Shown piece by piece: positions 1 to 8,642 of a stretch of 14,263 nt of DNA (position 1 is its first letter; every line of letters begins with the position of its first letter). The DNA comes from JBMYQA01 sp049600855 (GTDB lineage Bacteria > Bacteroidota > Bacteroidia > Cytophagales > Flammeovirgaceae). A program made the position numbers and the translations under genes. The stretch is from positions 1-14,263 of the forward strand of contig JBMYQA010000146.1 in assembly GCA_049600855.1 (NCBI GenBank), read 5' to 3'. Under the pieces are notes generated by a model. The model did not search any database. It worked only from the letters and a program-made list of their open reading frames with translations, and had not been told where the DNA came from.

Positions 1-3000
1 TGCAGATGAACCTGATTTGACTATCGATGAGAAAGAAGAGATTTTTGCTCGTATAGATAAATTAGAAGAAAATCGGAATAAAGACTTAGAAGATGTGCTG
101 TTGGATATTCTCCCTCAAGCTTTTGCGGTAGTGAAAGAAACTGCGCGAAGATTGAAAGAGAATGGGCAGCTTGTGGTTACTAAGAATTATTTTGACGAAG
201 AGATTGCAGGCAAAAAAGCGCATGTAACCATAGATGGCGACAAGGCGATTTGGGCCAATAAATGGATGGCTGCGGGTAATGAAATCGAGTGGAATATGCT
301 CCATTACGATGTGCAGTTGATTGGTGGTATGGTGTTACATGAGGGAAAAGTGGCTGAGATGGCTACTGGTGAAGGTAAAACTTTAGTGGCAACGCTTCCT
401 TCTTACCTCAATGCTCTGGCAGATCGTGGGGTACACATTGTAACGGTAAACAACTACTTAGCAATTCGTGACTCAGAGTGGATGGCTCCTTTAATGGAGT
501 TCCATGGCTTCTCGGTAGATTGTATCGATAAGCATGAACCACATTCGGATGAGCGTATGGCCGCTTACAACGCAAGTATCACCTATGGAACCAACAACGA
601 ATTTGGTTTCGACTACTTGCGTGATAATATGGCGAGAAAGATGCAGGAACAAGTACAGCGCAGGCATCACTTTGCCATGATTGATGAGGTGGACTCGGTA
701 TTGATTGATGATGCACGTACGCCACTCATCATCTCAGGACCTGTTGAGAAAGGCGATGAGCATGAGTACTATGATTTCAAACCTAGAGTAGCCAAGCTGT
801 ACGAAGTACAACGTAAGTTGACGCAGAGTTACTTGAATGAGGCTAAAAAACACATTAAAGAAGGAAATAAAGAGGAGGGTGGTTTGGCCTTGTTCCGAGC
901 TTATCGTGGTTTGCCTAAAAGTAAGCCTTTAATCAAATTCTTGGGAGAAACAGGCATGAAGCAAATCATGCAAAAAACAGAGAACTACTACCTCCAAGAA
1001 AACTCGAAATACATGCCTGAGGCCGATGAGCCTTTGTACTTTACCATCGATGAGAAAAATAATAGCGTAGATCTTACCGAAAAAGGATTGGATTTTCTAA
1101 CCGCTTCTGGTGAAGATCCCAACTTTTTTATTCTTCCTGATATCGCCGTTGATTTGGATAAGGTGGATCAAGATAGCGCATTATCGGATCACGATAAAAT
1201 CGAGAAAAAAGATAAGATCATTCAAGATTATACCACGAAAACGCAGCGAATTCATACGGTTAACCAATTGCTGAAAGCTTACACCATGTTCGAAAAAGAT
1301 GTGGACTACATCATTGTCGATTCAAAGGTGAAGATTGTGGATGAGCAAACGGGTCGTGTGATGGAAGGCCGAAGATATTCGGATGGTTTGCACCAAGCCT
1401 TGGAAGCGAAGGAAAATGTGAAAGTGGAGGATGCTACCCAAACGTATGCAACCATTACGCTGCAAAATTACTTCCGTATGTACCACAAGTTGGCAGGTAT
1501 GACGGGTACCGCAGAAACGGAAGCGGGTGAGCTTTGGGAAATCTATAAATTAGATGTGGTGGTTATTCCTACCAATAAGCCCATTGTGCGTGCCGACCGC
1601 GAAGATTTGGTGTATAAAACCATGCGTGAAAAATACAATGCGGTAGTAGATGAGATTCAGGAAATGGTGAAACAAGGCCGACCAATCTTGGTGGGTACGA
1701 CTTCGGTAGAAAATTCCGAAATCTTGAGTCGTTTATTGAAAATGCGGGGTATTGAACACCAAGTATTGAATGCAAAGCAACATGCGAAGGAAGCAGATGT
1801 CGTTGCAGAAGCAGGTAAGCCTGGCACGGTAACCATTGCAACCAACATGGCTGGTCGTGGTACAGATATTAAACTCGCACCTGATTCTAAAGAGGCAGGC
1901 GGTTTGGCTATCATTGGTACAGAACGACATGAATCTAGGCGTGTAGACCGCCAGTTGCGTGGTCGTTCGGGTCGTCAAGGTGATGTGGGTAGCTCGCAGT
2001 TCTTTGTGAGTTTGGAAGATAACTTGATGCGTCTTTTCGGTTCTGATCGTATTGCCCGAGTAATGGACCGCATGGGATTGGAAGATGGAGAAGTCATTCA
2101 ACATTCATTAATTACCAAATCTATTGAACGTGCTCAGCGTAAAGTAGAAGAAAATAACTTCGCCATTCGTAAGCGTTTATTAGAATATGACGATGTGATG
2201 AACTCACAACGTGAAGTGATTTACACGCGAAGAGCCAATGCATTGGATGGAGAGCGATTAGAGTTGGACTTAATGAATAACTTCTACGATGTTTGTTTGA
2301 GCATTGTGGAAAGTACACATGGCGATTTTGATGGCTTCAAATTAAATATTTGGCAAACATTAGGCATGGATACGCCATTCGACGAAGCCAAATTTGAGAA
2401 GGAAGGCATTGAGCAATTGGCCGATGAACTATATGATATTGCCTATGCGCGCTACAAAGAAAAAGGGAAGCGATTAGTAGAGACCGTGATTACTCCTGTG
2501 GTGAAGCAAGTATATGCTGCTAACGAAGCACAGGCCGAAGAAGTACATTTACCCGTTCCGTTTACCGATGGATCCAAGCAACTCGTCATTCCTGTCAACT
2601 TGGCTAAAGCATTCCATTCGGAAGGTAGAGATATCATCAAGGAGATGGAGAAAGCCATTACCTTGGCAATTATCGACCAAAACTGGAAAGAGCATTTACG
2701 GGAGATGGATGATTTGAAACAACAGGTTCAAAATGCCTCTTACGAACAAAAAGACCCACTCTTGATCTATAAATTTGAAGCCTTAGATTTATTTAAGAGC
2801 TTTATTTCGAGTGTGAGCTACGATATCGTTTCTTTCTTATCAAAATCTACGGTTCCAGTTCAAGAATCATCTGAGTCAGACATTAAAGCGGTTCGCCAGC
2901 AACAACAACGACAGCGCAAACCAAAATACTCAGAGAATAAAGCAGAATCAGAATCTGCGTTAGCTGGAAGAAATGAGAAAATGGCAGGTGTTGCGGCAAA

Positions 3001-3169
3001 TGCGAAAAAGGATGTGAGTATTACCAAGCCGATTAGCACACGAAAAATTGTAGGAAGAAATGAGAAAGTCACCGTAAGGTATCCCGATGGTACCATGAAG
3101 AAAGGAGTGAAATTCAAGACGGTAGAACAGGATGTCCGAAATAATAAATGTGTGCTTGTAGAAGAATAA
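1..3169 (+). CDS. secA: Preprotein translocase ATPase SecA (5' truncated by window edge)
   Basis: SecA is the cytoplasmic motor ATPase that drives unfolded preproteins through the SecYEG channel. The frame is open to the left edge (residues ADEPD precede the TTG at 17), so the true start lies outside the window and that TTG is not a start. Counting from position 17, Walker A GEGKT is at residues 118-122, Walker B DEVD at 223-226, the second-ATPase-fold motif NMAGRGTD at 610-617, and the arginine-finger stretch RQLRGRSGRQGD begins at 645. The helical scaffold region with WKEHLREMDDLKQQV follows near 895-910. About 1055 residues are visible, consistent with a Bacteroidota SecA of roughly 1100. 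The C-terminus is basic and Gln-rich, then ends in a short domain around VTVRYPDGTMKKGVKFK. It lacks the Cys-rich zinc-binding tail (CxCxSGxxxxxC) seen in many SecA proteins. Identification is certain from the motifs; the loss of the zinc tail is observed, its consequence inferred. Confidence 0.98.
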   Translation, partial: ADEPDLTIDEKEEIFARIDKLEENRNKDLEDVLLDILPQAFAVVKETARRLKENGQLVVTKNYFDEEIAGKKAHVTIDGDKAIWANKWMAAGNEIEWNMLHYDVQLIGGMVLHEGKVAEMATGEGKTLVATLPSYLNALADRGVHIVTVNNYLAIRDSEWMAPLMEFHGFSVDCIDKHEPHSDERMAAYNASITYGTNNEFGFDYLRDNMARKMQEQVQRRHHFAMIDEVDSVLIDDARTPLIISGPVEKGDEHEYYDFKPRVAKLYEVQRKLTQSYLNEAKKHIKEGNKEEGGLALFRAYRGLPKSKPLIKFLGETGMKQIMQKTENYYLQENSKYMPEADEPLYFTIDEKNNSVDLTEKGLDFLTASGEDPNFFILPDIAVDLDKVDQDSALSDHDKIEKKDKIIQDYTTKTQRIHTVNQLLKAYTMFEKDVDYIIVDSKVKIVDEQTGRVMEGRRYSDGLHQALEAKENVKVEDATQTYATITLQNYFRMYHKLAGMTGTAETEAGELWEIYKLDVVVIPTNKPIVRADREDLVYKTMREKYNAVVDEIQEMVKQGRPILVGTTSVENSEILSRLLKMRGIEHQVLNAKQHAKEADVVAEAGKPGTVTIATNMAGRGTDIKLAPDSKEAGGLAIIGTERHESRRVDRQLRGRSGRQGDVGSSQFFVSLEDNLMRLFGSDRIARVMDRMGLEDGEVIQHSLITKSIERAQRKVEENNFAIRKRLLEYDDVMNSQREVIYTRRANALDGERLELDLMNNFYDVCLSIVESTHGDFDGFKLNIWQTLGMDTPFDEAKFEKEGIEQLADELYDIAYARYKEKGKRLVETVITPVVKQVYAANEAQAEEVHLPVPFTDGSKQLVIPVNLAKAFHSEGRDIIKEMEKAITLAIIDQNWKEHLREMDDLKQQVQNASYEQKDPLLIYKFEALDLFKSFISSVSYDIVSFLSKSTVPVQESSESDIKAVRQQQQRQRKPKYSENKAESESALAGRNEKMAGVAANAKKDVSITKPISTRKIVGRNEKVTVRYPDGTMKKGVKFKTVEQDVRNNKCVLVEE

Positions 3170-3175
3170 ACCTTC

Positions 3176-3214
3176 AAAGTAAACGATGAGACCCATTCTC
3201 ATCGTTTACTTTTT
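3176..3214 (+). terminator. Intrinsic terminator after secA
   Basis: A perfect 15-bp inverted repeat (3176-3190 with 3198-3212) encloses a 7-nt loop ACCCATT and runs into five T residues (3210-3214). It begins 7 nt after the secA stop. The A-run on the left arm mirrors the T-run, so it could also work in the other direction, but no gene is known to need that here. Confidence 0.88.
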
Positions 3215-3255
3215 GTATAATCTATGCTATTCGTTTTTATCTAAAATAAAGAGAT

Positions 3256-3873
3256 ATGCTAAAGAAGCAGTTGCCTTTTTTAATGCTTTGGATGCTTGTT
3301 ATGGCGTGTAAAACTACTCAACCAGTAATTACAAACCCAAAGGACAAAGACATGAATGGAGGGGGTACTGATAAATCAGATACCACCATTAAATCGATGG
3401 GAGTAGATTCAGATATTAGCAAATTCAGAATTACGTATGATTTGGATAATGCTTATGAAGAGTTTGGGGCACCAAAAATTATTAAAAAGGTAGACAACTC
3501 CTCAAATGAGCCAAAAAGTAAAAACATCACTTCTAAAGAACATGTAAATGATGCTTTAGAGAAGAAGTTAAATCAGATTAGGTACCTCAATGGCGATATT
3601 GATAAAACAATGGGCTATCGAATTTTAATCTACTCAGGGCATGATATTGATAAGGCAAGGGAATATCACAGTGAATTAAAAGTTGTTTTGTCAGGTACTG
3701 CGCATGCATCTGAATTGGATTATAATCCACCAAATTATACAGTGAAAACAGGAAAATTTATCTCTAAGTTTAACGCGCACGAGCTGTATACCGAATTGAA
3801 AAAAGATTTTCCCCGTGCCATTGTCGTAAAAGAGGAAATTAGCTTTAAGCGCTCCAAATATATTATTGACTAA
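3256..3873 (+). CDS. Putative lipoprotein with C-terminal SPOR-like domain
   Basis: This 205-residue protein starts with two lysines, a hydrophobic stretch and LVMAC, so Cys18 is the likely lipidation site of a signal-peptidase-II signal. Methionine at -2 is unusual but tolerated. A polar, Asp/Lys/Gly-rich linker follows (about 19-115). From about residue 119 the pattern GYRILIYSG, then PPNYTVKTGKF, then ELYTELKKDFPRAIVV matches the SPOR-like repeats found in many Bacteroidota lipoproteins, which by family knowledge bind peptidoglycan glycan strands lacking stem peptides. A periplasmic, outer-membrane-anchored role at the cell wall is therefore inferred. The gene stands alone between two intrinsic terminators, 86 nt after secA and 143 nt before the MBOAT gene, so it is probably its own transcription unit. 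No clear -7/-33 promoter is visible in the short upstream gap. The lipoprotein call is firmer than the SPOR assignment. Confidence 0.8.
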   Translation: MLKKQLPFLMLWMLVMACKTTQPVITNPKDKDMNGGGTDKSDTTIKSMGVDSDISKFRITYDLDNAYEEFGAPKIIKKVDNSSNEPKSKNITSKEHVNDALEKKLNQIRYLNGDIDKTMGYRILIYSGHDIDKAREYHSELKVVLSGTAHASELDYNPPNYTVKTGKFISKFNAHELYTELKKDFPRAIVVKEEISFKRSKYIID

Positions 3874-3897
3874 TTTCATCATTAATACGAATAGCGT

Positions 3898-3941
3898 AAG
3901 AGTCATCCTGAATAGTGAATTCGGAATGACTCTTATTTTTT
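3898..3941 (+). terminator. Intrinsic terminator after the SPOR-like lipoprotein gene
   Basis: A 16-bp stem (3898-3913 with 3919-3934) has one C/A mismatch and one G-T wobble, a 5-nt loop, and is followed by a run of six T residues (3936-3941). It lies 24 nt after the stop codon. It isolates the lipoprotein gene from the acyltransferase gene downstream. Confidence 0.87.
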
Positions 3942-3948
3942 GCTTAAA

Positions 3949-3956
3949 TATGTTTG
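3949..3956 (+). promoter_or_regulatory. Possible Bacteroidota -7 element for the MBOAT gene
   Basis: TATGTTTG fits the TAnnTTTG -7 consensus known for Bacteroidota primary sigma factors. It lies just after the preceding terminator and 60 nt before the ATG at 4017. No good TTG -33 element is seen at the expected spacing, so this is a weak call. Confidence 0.3.
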
Positions 3957-4016
3957 ATGAGACGCTTAAAACCATCTAAATTTAAGGCTTTGTCTGAAAT
4001 TTACGGATGCCCATAA

Positions 4017-5525
4017 ATGCTGGAACAGTTGCTTTATAGAGAAGATGCGCCCTTACTATTCACGAATGGAATATTTTGGGTGTTTTTTGGTGGATTAATC
4101 CTCTTCTACCAATACAATTCTTCCAAAATTACTACCAGAAACTACTTTCTATTAGCATTTAGCCTGTATTTCTATTATTTATCGAGTGGCTACTACTTTC
4201 TATTACTTATTTTTTCCACCATTGTCGATTACTACATCGGAAAGGCCATTTATGAATCCGATGATCAAAGAAAGCGAAAATGGCTAGTGGCGCTTAGCGT
4301 ATGTGTAAATTTAGGTGTGCTCAGCTATTTTAAATATGCTTATTTCTTTACAGATACGTTTAACAGCATTTTCCTCACCGAACTACGAACGACCAATATC
4401 ATAGCAGTGGTCATCAATTTTTTATTTAGTGCAGACTTTGACGTTTTTAGTATCTTCTTACCTGTAGGAATTTCATTTTATACCTTCCAAACCATTAGTT
4501 ATTCTGTTGATATTTATCGGAAGCAAGTAAAGCCTGTAAATAACCTCTTAGACTTTGGATTTTATGTGAGCTTTTTCCCGCAATTGGTAGCAGGGCCAAT
4601 TGTACGCGCTGCTAATTTTGTTCCTCAAATCTATCAACCATTTAGATTGACAGAAGTAGAATATAGTCGGGGGATTTACCTGATATTGGTAGGGTTAATT
4701 AAGAAAATCTTTATTTCCGATTACATCTCTATCAATTTTGTTGATCGTGTATTCTCTGAACCTTTATCCTATTCAGGTTTTGAGAACTTAATGGGCGTAT
4801 ATGGCTATGCTTTGCAGATTTATTGTGATTTTTCTGGTTACACAGATATTGCCATTGGCGTTTCGTTATTATTGGGTTTTCGATTGCCATTGAACTTTAA
4901 TTCCCCTTATAAAGCGGAGAGTATTACCGATTTTTGGAGGCGATGGCACATTTCCTTATCGTCTTGGTTGCGTGACTACCTTTACATTTCGATGGGAGGA
5001 AATCGAAAAGGGCGTTTGTTGACCTATGTATTTTTACTCATCACCATGTTGTTAGGAGGGTTATGGCATGGCGCACATTGGCGATTTATTTTGTGGGGCG
5101 CTTTACATGGAGTGGCCTTAGCATTACATAAAGTTTGGATGGAAGTGTTTAAAACGAAAGGTAAAAAGCAATCTTGGTTTTATAATTTCATGTCGGGGGC
5201 AATAACCTTTCACTTTGTATGCTTCTGTTGGATTTATTTTAGGGCAGAAAATATGCTTGTCGCGCAGCAAATGCTTACGCAAATGGGAACCGCATTTCAT
5301 CCTGAGTTGATTTTTGAAATCTTGTCAGGATACAGTAATGTGTTTCTCATTATGGCATTTGGCTATTTTACCCATTGGGCACCCAACAACTGGAAAGAAT
5401 ACTTACAAGTTTCCTTCAAAAATATCCCCGATTTTGCCAAAGCAACCTTAATTGTATTGGTCGCTTTGATCTTATATCAGTTAAAAACAGCAGGTAGTCA
5501 GCCTTTTATTTATTTTCAATTTTAG
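4017..5525 (+). CDS. MBOAT family O-acyltransferase (AlgI/DltB-like)
   Basis: This 502-residue polytopic membrane protein has many hydrophobic segments across its length. It carries the MBOAT hallmarks: FLPVGISFYTFQ, FFPQLVAGPIVRA, CDFSGYTDIAIG, DFWRRWHISLSSWLRDY with His311, and GGLWHGAHW with the conserved catalytic His351. The family moves acyl groups, usually acetyl or D-alanyl, across the membrane towards extracellular polysaccharide or cell-wall polymers. The length and order of motifs are typical of the AlgI/DltB group. Such proteins normally work with a periplasmic partner (AlgJ/AlgX, DltD or PatB type), but the next gene is on the opposite strand and is not such a partner. The acceptor therefore cannot be named. 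The ATG at 4017 gives the expected N-terminus. The gene converges on the glycosyltransferase gene with only 7 nt between stops and no hairpin between them. Family confidence is high, substrate unknown. Confidence 0.93.
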   Translation: MLEQLLYREDAPLLFTNGIFWVFFGGLILFYQYNSSKITTRNYFLLAFSLYFYYLSSGYYFLLLIFSTIVDYYIGKAIYESDDQRKRKWLVALSVCVNLGVLSYFKYAYFFTDTFNSIFLTELRTTNIIAVVINFLFSADFDVFSIFLPVGISFYTFQTISYSVDIYRKQVKPVNNLLDFGFYVSFFPQLVAGPIVRAANFVPQIYQPFRLTEVEYSRGIYLILVGLIKKIFISDYISINFVDRVFSEPLSYSGFENLMGVYGYALQIYCDFSGYTDIAIGVSLLLGFRLPLNFNSPYKAESITDFWRRWHISLSSWLRDYLYISMGGNRKGRLLTYVFLLITMLLGGLWHGAHWRFILWGALHGVALALHKVWMEVFKTKGKKQSWFYNFMSGAITFHFVCFCWIYFRAENMLVAQQMLTQMGTAFHPELIFEILSGYSNVFLIMAFGYFTHWAPNNWKEYLQVSFKNIPDFAKATLIVLVALILYQLKTAGSQPFIYFQF

Positions 5526-5532
5526 TTGCATC

Positions 5533-7746
5533 TCATGTTGCTTGCAGCTCGTGAATTTGCCATGCAGGGTTTAAATTAAAAGCTTGTGTTTGCTCATCAC
5601 ATTTGTCTTTATATTGCCCATAGATGGTTTTAGCGATGGGTAACTCCTGAATACGTACCCATTTTCCTGGGCGTTGGACTAGAATCATCGGAACGGATTG
5701 CTTTTGTGCTTCAATACCGAGCCAGATATCTCCCATATTAGGCAGCTTGCAGCTGTCGTAGTTGAAATCTAAGGTAGTGCTATGCCATGCTGTTAAGCAG
5801 GTATGCAAGATATGTACAATACGATCTTTTTCATTATTTTGATAAATATGCCAGCTACTTTGTCTATCGGAATAGAAATGTTTTACCTCTGGTTTCATAA
5901 TGTATCCACCAGCACCTACTACAGCTTTTCTGTCATACTTTTCAATTTTGTCGATCATGTGCCACACGTAGTTTTTGGGGTATAGGCAATCATCATCCAA
6001 AGAGAAAAAATAGAAATCTTTTTCATCTATTTTATTTAAGCCATAGAATTTGCCCGCATCGCCCATATTGGTGTTTTCTTGTTTGCTCAGATAAGGCACA
6101 ATTTTGCCATAATCGTTTATCCAATCGGGTATTTCATCAAAGTCGTTAAAGAAGATGAATAGTTTATCTACTTGTTGAATGATGCTTCTAACAGTGGCTT
6201 TGAGGATATGACTTCTATTGGGAATTGTTGCCATTCCTGCGTAAATCTTTGGCAGTTCTACTGAATGTAAAGGTTCGGTGCCTCTAATTTTAGGATTCAT
6301 TTTTGATTCTTCGCCCACATGATCCACCAATATTTCCGTCACCTGATACATGGCATCTGTTCGATGATGAAAATGTTCGGAGATTTGATTACCTACTCCT
6401 GTTGAAAGATGAGGCTGATGTGCCCAACGATTAGGATGAATCGGTTTTACTTGCCAATCTAAACACCTGAAAAATCGACTGGAACAAATAAAGAACATAT
6501 CTACCCATTGTGTTTTTAAGTAACGATGTCCATCAAAAACGTGTAATTCAGGAAAGGTACGCGTCCAAACGGTTTTGCCTAACCGATGAGAGTCAAGCAA
6601 GAGGTTTAAAGATATTTTTTTAGGATTTTTTAGGTTTTCCCAAGCATGAACGGCTTTTTTAATGAAGTTGGGTTTCAGCTCAAGGTCATCGGGCATTTGG
6701 ATAAAATAATCTGCCTCAATCTTTTTTGCCTCAGCCCACAATAGGTTGACTGTTTTCCAATATCCTTTTTTCCCATTTCCTAATACGGCATCATCTACCA
6801 CAACACACGTGATGGCAAAGTCATTTTGCTCCGACTGGAGTTGTTTGAGCATGTGAGCGAGCAACTTTTCTCGTTTATAGGTAGTAATGAGAATAGCTAC
6901 TTTTGGTTTGGAGGCAGCATGATCTCCCCATTTATGGATAGTAAGGTATTCAGGAGTATCCATATTTATTTTCGAATTTGTAATATGTTGATTTGATATC
7001 GGTGCTACTGGTACATCTGTAGGCTTTGGTATGGGACTATGGAGTAGCGTAGGTGAAATAAATACATCCCAATCGTTACCCATAAATGTTTTAAGCTCAT
7101 TTGTTCTAATCGGTTGCCATGCGCCATCACCTGTACGCTTTGGGCTTGTATTATTGCTGTGCATGGTAGCCACATAAAATTGGCAATCCTTATGTGCTAC
7201 AAACGAGTTGAGTTGACGAGAGAGTATGAAGGGAGTATCAGAGGCTTCTTGGATATCGGGAAAAGGAGCGGCTGACCAAAACGCTTTCGTATAAAGCAAT
7301 GAGCCACCAGCCAACCAATCTTTTTTCATTGTTGGCGGAAATTTATATATCCAAGATTTACCTGTTTTCGGTTCGTGATAATAGATATTATTAATACCAC
7401 ATACCATTGCATTGGCTGCTAGTAACTCTTGAACCTGGTAGCTAATTCTGTGAGGGGCCATCCAATCATCATCATCCCAATGCATGATGAGCTTGCCTTT
7501 ACTTTGCTCAACGCAAAAGTTTCGCTTGTTCCCCAGCGTCATTCTATGAGGAATTTTTATATACCTAATAGCTGGATGAGTAGGAATAATTTTCTCAAGG
7601 CTACCGTCTTCATTATCTACAATTAGCAATTCCTTATTTGCATAAGTCTGACGAAGAAAATAATGAATTGCTCTGGGAATGAAATGCCTTCTTTCCCAAA
7701 CTGTAGGCATCATACATGAAACAAGAGGCAAACTGACTTCACTCAT
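5533..7746 (-). CDS. Protein with three tandem GT-A glycosyltransferase domains
   Basis: This 737-residue protein appears to contain three glycosyltransferase units. Unit 1 (about 8-230) opens with PLVSCMMPTVWERRHFIP, has LLIVDNEDG, and a metal-binding run HWDDDDW (D91-D94), typical of GT2. Unit 2 (about 280-480) opens with KPKVAILITTYKREKLL, has CVVVDDA, and QMPDDLEL (D353-D354). Unit 3 (about 499-710) opens with KIYAGMATIPNRSHIL and has FSLDDDCLYP (D584-D586). A Pro/Ser/Asn linker at about 232-265 separates units 1 and 2. There is no signal peptide or membrane segment, so a cytoplasmic enzyme is expected. GT2-like enzymes transfer sugars from nucleotide-sugar donors; donor and acceptor are unknown. 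It is the last gene of the minus-strand cluster, 24 nt after the DUF2589-like gene upstream, suggesting co-transcription. Units 2 and 3 deviate more from textbook GT2 than unit 1, and one could be inactive. Domain count is inferred from motif recurrence. Confidence 0.85.
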   Translation of the reverse strand: MSEVSLPLVSCMMPTVWERRHFIPRAIHYFLRQTYANKELLIVDNEDGSLEKIIPTHPAIRYIKIPHRMTLGNKRNFCVEQSKGKLIMHWDDDDWMAPHRISYQVQELLAANAMVCGINNIYYHEPKTGKSWIYKFPPTMKKDWLAGGSLLYTKAFWSAAPFPDIQEASDTPFILSRQLNSFVAHKDCQFYVATMHSNNTSPKRTGDGAWQPIRTNELKTFMGNDWDVFISPTLLHSPIPKPTDVPVAPISNQHITNSKINMDTPEYLTIHKWGDHAASKPKVAILITTYKREKLLAHMLKQLQSEQNDFAITCVVVDDAVLGNGKKGYWKTVNLLWAEAKKIEADYFIQMPDDLELKPNFIKKAVHAWENLKNPKKISLNLLLDSHRLGKTVWTRTFPELHVFDGHRYLKTQWVDMFFICSSRFFRCLDWQVKPIHPNRWAHQPHLSTGVGNQISEHFHHRTDAMYQVTEILVDHVGEESKMNPKIRGTEPLHSVELPKIYAGMATIPNRSHILKATVRSIIQQVDKLFIFFNDFDEIPDWINDYGKIVPYLSKQENTNMGDAGKFYGLNKIDEKDFYFFSLDDDCLYPKNYVWHMIDKIEKYDRKAVVGAGGYIMKPEVKHFYSDRQSSWHIYQNNEKDRIVHILHTCLTAWHSTTLDFNYDSCKLPNMGDIWLGIEAQKQSVPMILVQRPGKWVRIQELPIAKTIYGQYKDKCDEQTQAFNLNPAWQIHELQAT

Positions 7747-7770
7747 AACTCAGGATTTTAATTTGAAAAA

Positions 7771-8637
7771 TTAATGAGGAATTTGTGCCCTTAAGAGTTT
7801 TTCATACCCCTCAATAAGTTTTTTCAAGCCTTGGGGAGATTCGTCTGGTGTGATTTTTATATCCAAATATCCCATAGGCGATTTGTCTTTTCCTTTATCA
7901 TCATCACTACTAGGTGGAGAACTTTGAGATGAATTCGAATTAGAAAATTGAACAACAGGTTTGCCATTTATCATCATTACCTCTAGTCCCATGCGCATAT
8001 TCAGCTCTTCTACTTTAGATGCTGTTAAAGGCACTAATGTGATTAAAGGGACTTTAATATCCACCATCTTTATCCCTTCGTTAGTCTGTTTGGGATATTG
8101 GATAGTGACCATTTTAGGCTTTAACTTGCCAAAATCGAGCAGGTTATTTTTCCCAAGTGGAGGTGTCTCTTGATGTTGTTTTATAATCAGATTCAAATCA
8201 CTCAGCGTATCCGACAATCTGCTGATGTCTTCAAGCTTAAAGAATAAGTTAGTAAAATTTTCATCGGCTACTAAATAGAGCCGCTCAAGCAGTAAATCCA
8301 CTTGATCTAATAAAGCTTGATGAATAACCCCACTTTTAATACTCTCTTCAAGCTTCACCAATGCAGTGAAAAGAGCAGCAGAAGGATTTTTTTGGGGCTG
8401 AGTGTAACTGGCCGTAATATCTTTTGCGGCAGTTAGTAAATTATCAGCAGCAAGTTTTAAGTCTTTATCTTCTGATAAAGAATAAATTTGATCTGGATTA
8501 CTTTTTGGGTTCGCTTTAGGTGGATCAACAGGTTCAAAAAACTTGCTAATAAACTCCAAATGTTGCTCTTTAATGGTGTCGTTGGCTCCAATAATAGCTT
8601 TTTGAAGAGTTCGAATTAAATTTTCTAATTCGATCAT
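7771..8637 (-). CDS. DUF2589-like protein with long helical N-terminal extension
   Basis: This 288-residue protein has two parts. Residues 1-155 look mainly helical and charged (for example IHQALLDQVDLLLERLYLV and LEDISRLSDTLSDLNLIIK), with no recognised family. Residues 175-288 carry the DUF2589 core: MVTIQYPKQ, then VDIKVPLITLVPL (192-204) and an amphipathic strand, then a Ser/Asp-rich insert (about 232-253), then LDIKI and SPQGLKKLIEGYEKLL (267-282). That last stretch matches the C-terminal helix of the two neighbouring paralogues. It lacks the N-terminal LIGGPL/LISAPL helix that the other two have, so its helical region may replace it. No signal peptide is present. The gene follows the zinc-ribbon gene by 5 nt and precedes the glycosyltransferase by 24 nt. 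Function is unknown; membership is inferred from the shared core and is less certain than for the other two. Confidence 0.72.
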   Translation of the reverse strand: MIELENLIRTLQKAIIGANDTIKEQHLEFISKFFEPVDPPKANPKSNPDQIYSLSEDKDLKLAADNLLTAAKDITASYTQPQKNPSAALFTALVKLEESIKSGVIHQALLDQVDLLLERLYLVADENFTNLFFKLEDISRLSDTLSDLNLIIKQHQETPPLGKNNLLDFGKLKPKMVTIQYPKQTNEGIKMVDIKVPLITLVPLTASKVEELNMRMGLEVMMINGKPVVQFSNSNSSQSSPPSSDDDKGKDKSPMGYLDIKITPDESPQGLKKLIEGYEKLLRAQIPH

Positions 8638-8642
8638 AATCT

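Noticed and set aside
17..19. TTG at 17 considered as the secA start codon.
   Set aside because: The frame is open to the left edge with SecA-like residues, and the N-terminal part of the protein expected for the family would be missing.
1569..2318. Several long minus-strand open frames opposite secA, and similar ones opposite uvrB.
   Set aside because: They lie antisense to strongly conserved coding sequence, show no family motifs and look like reading-frame shadows.
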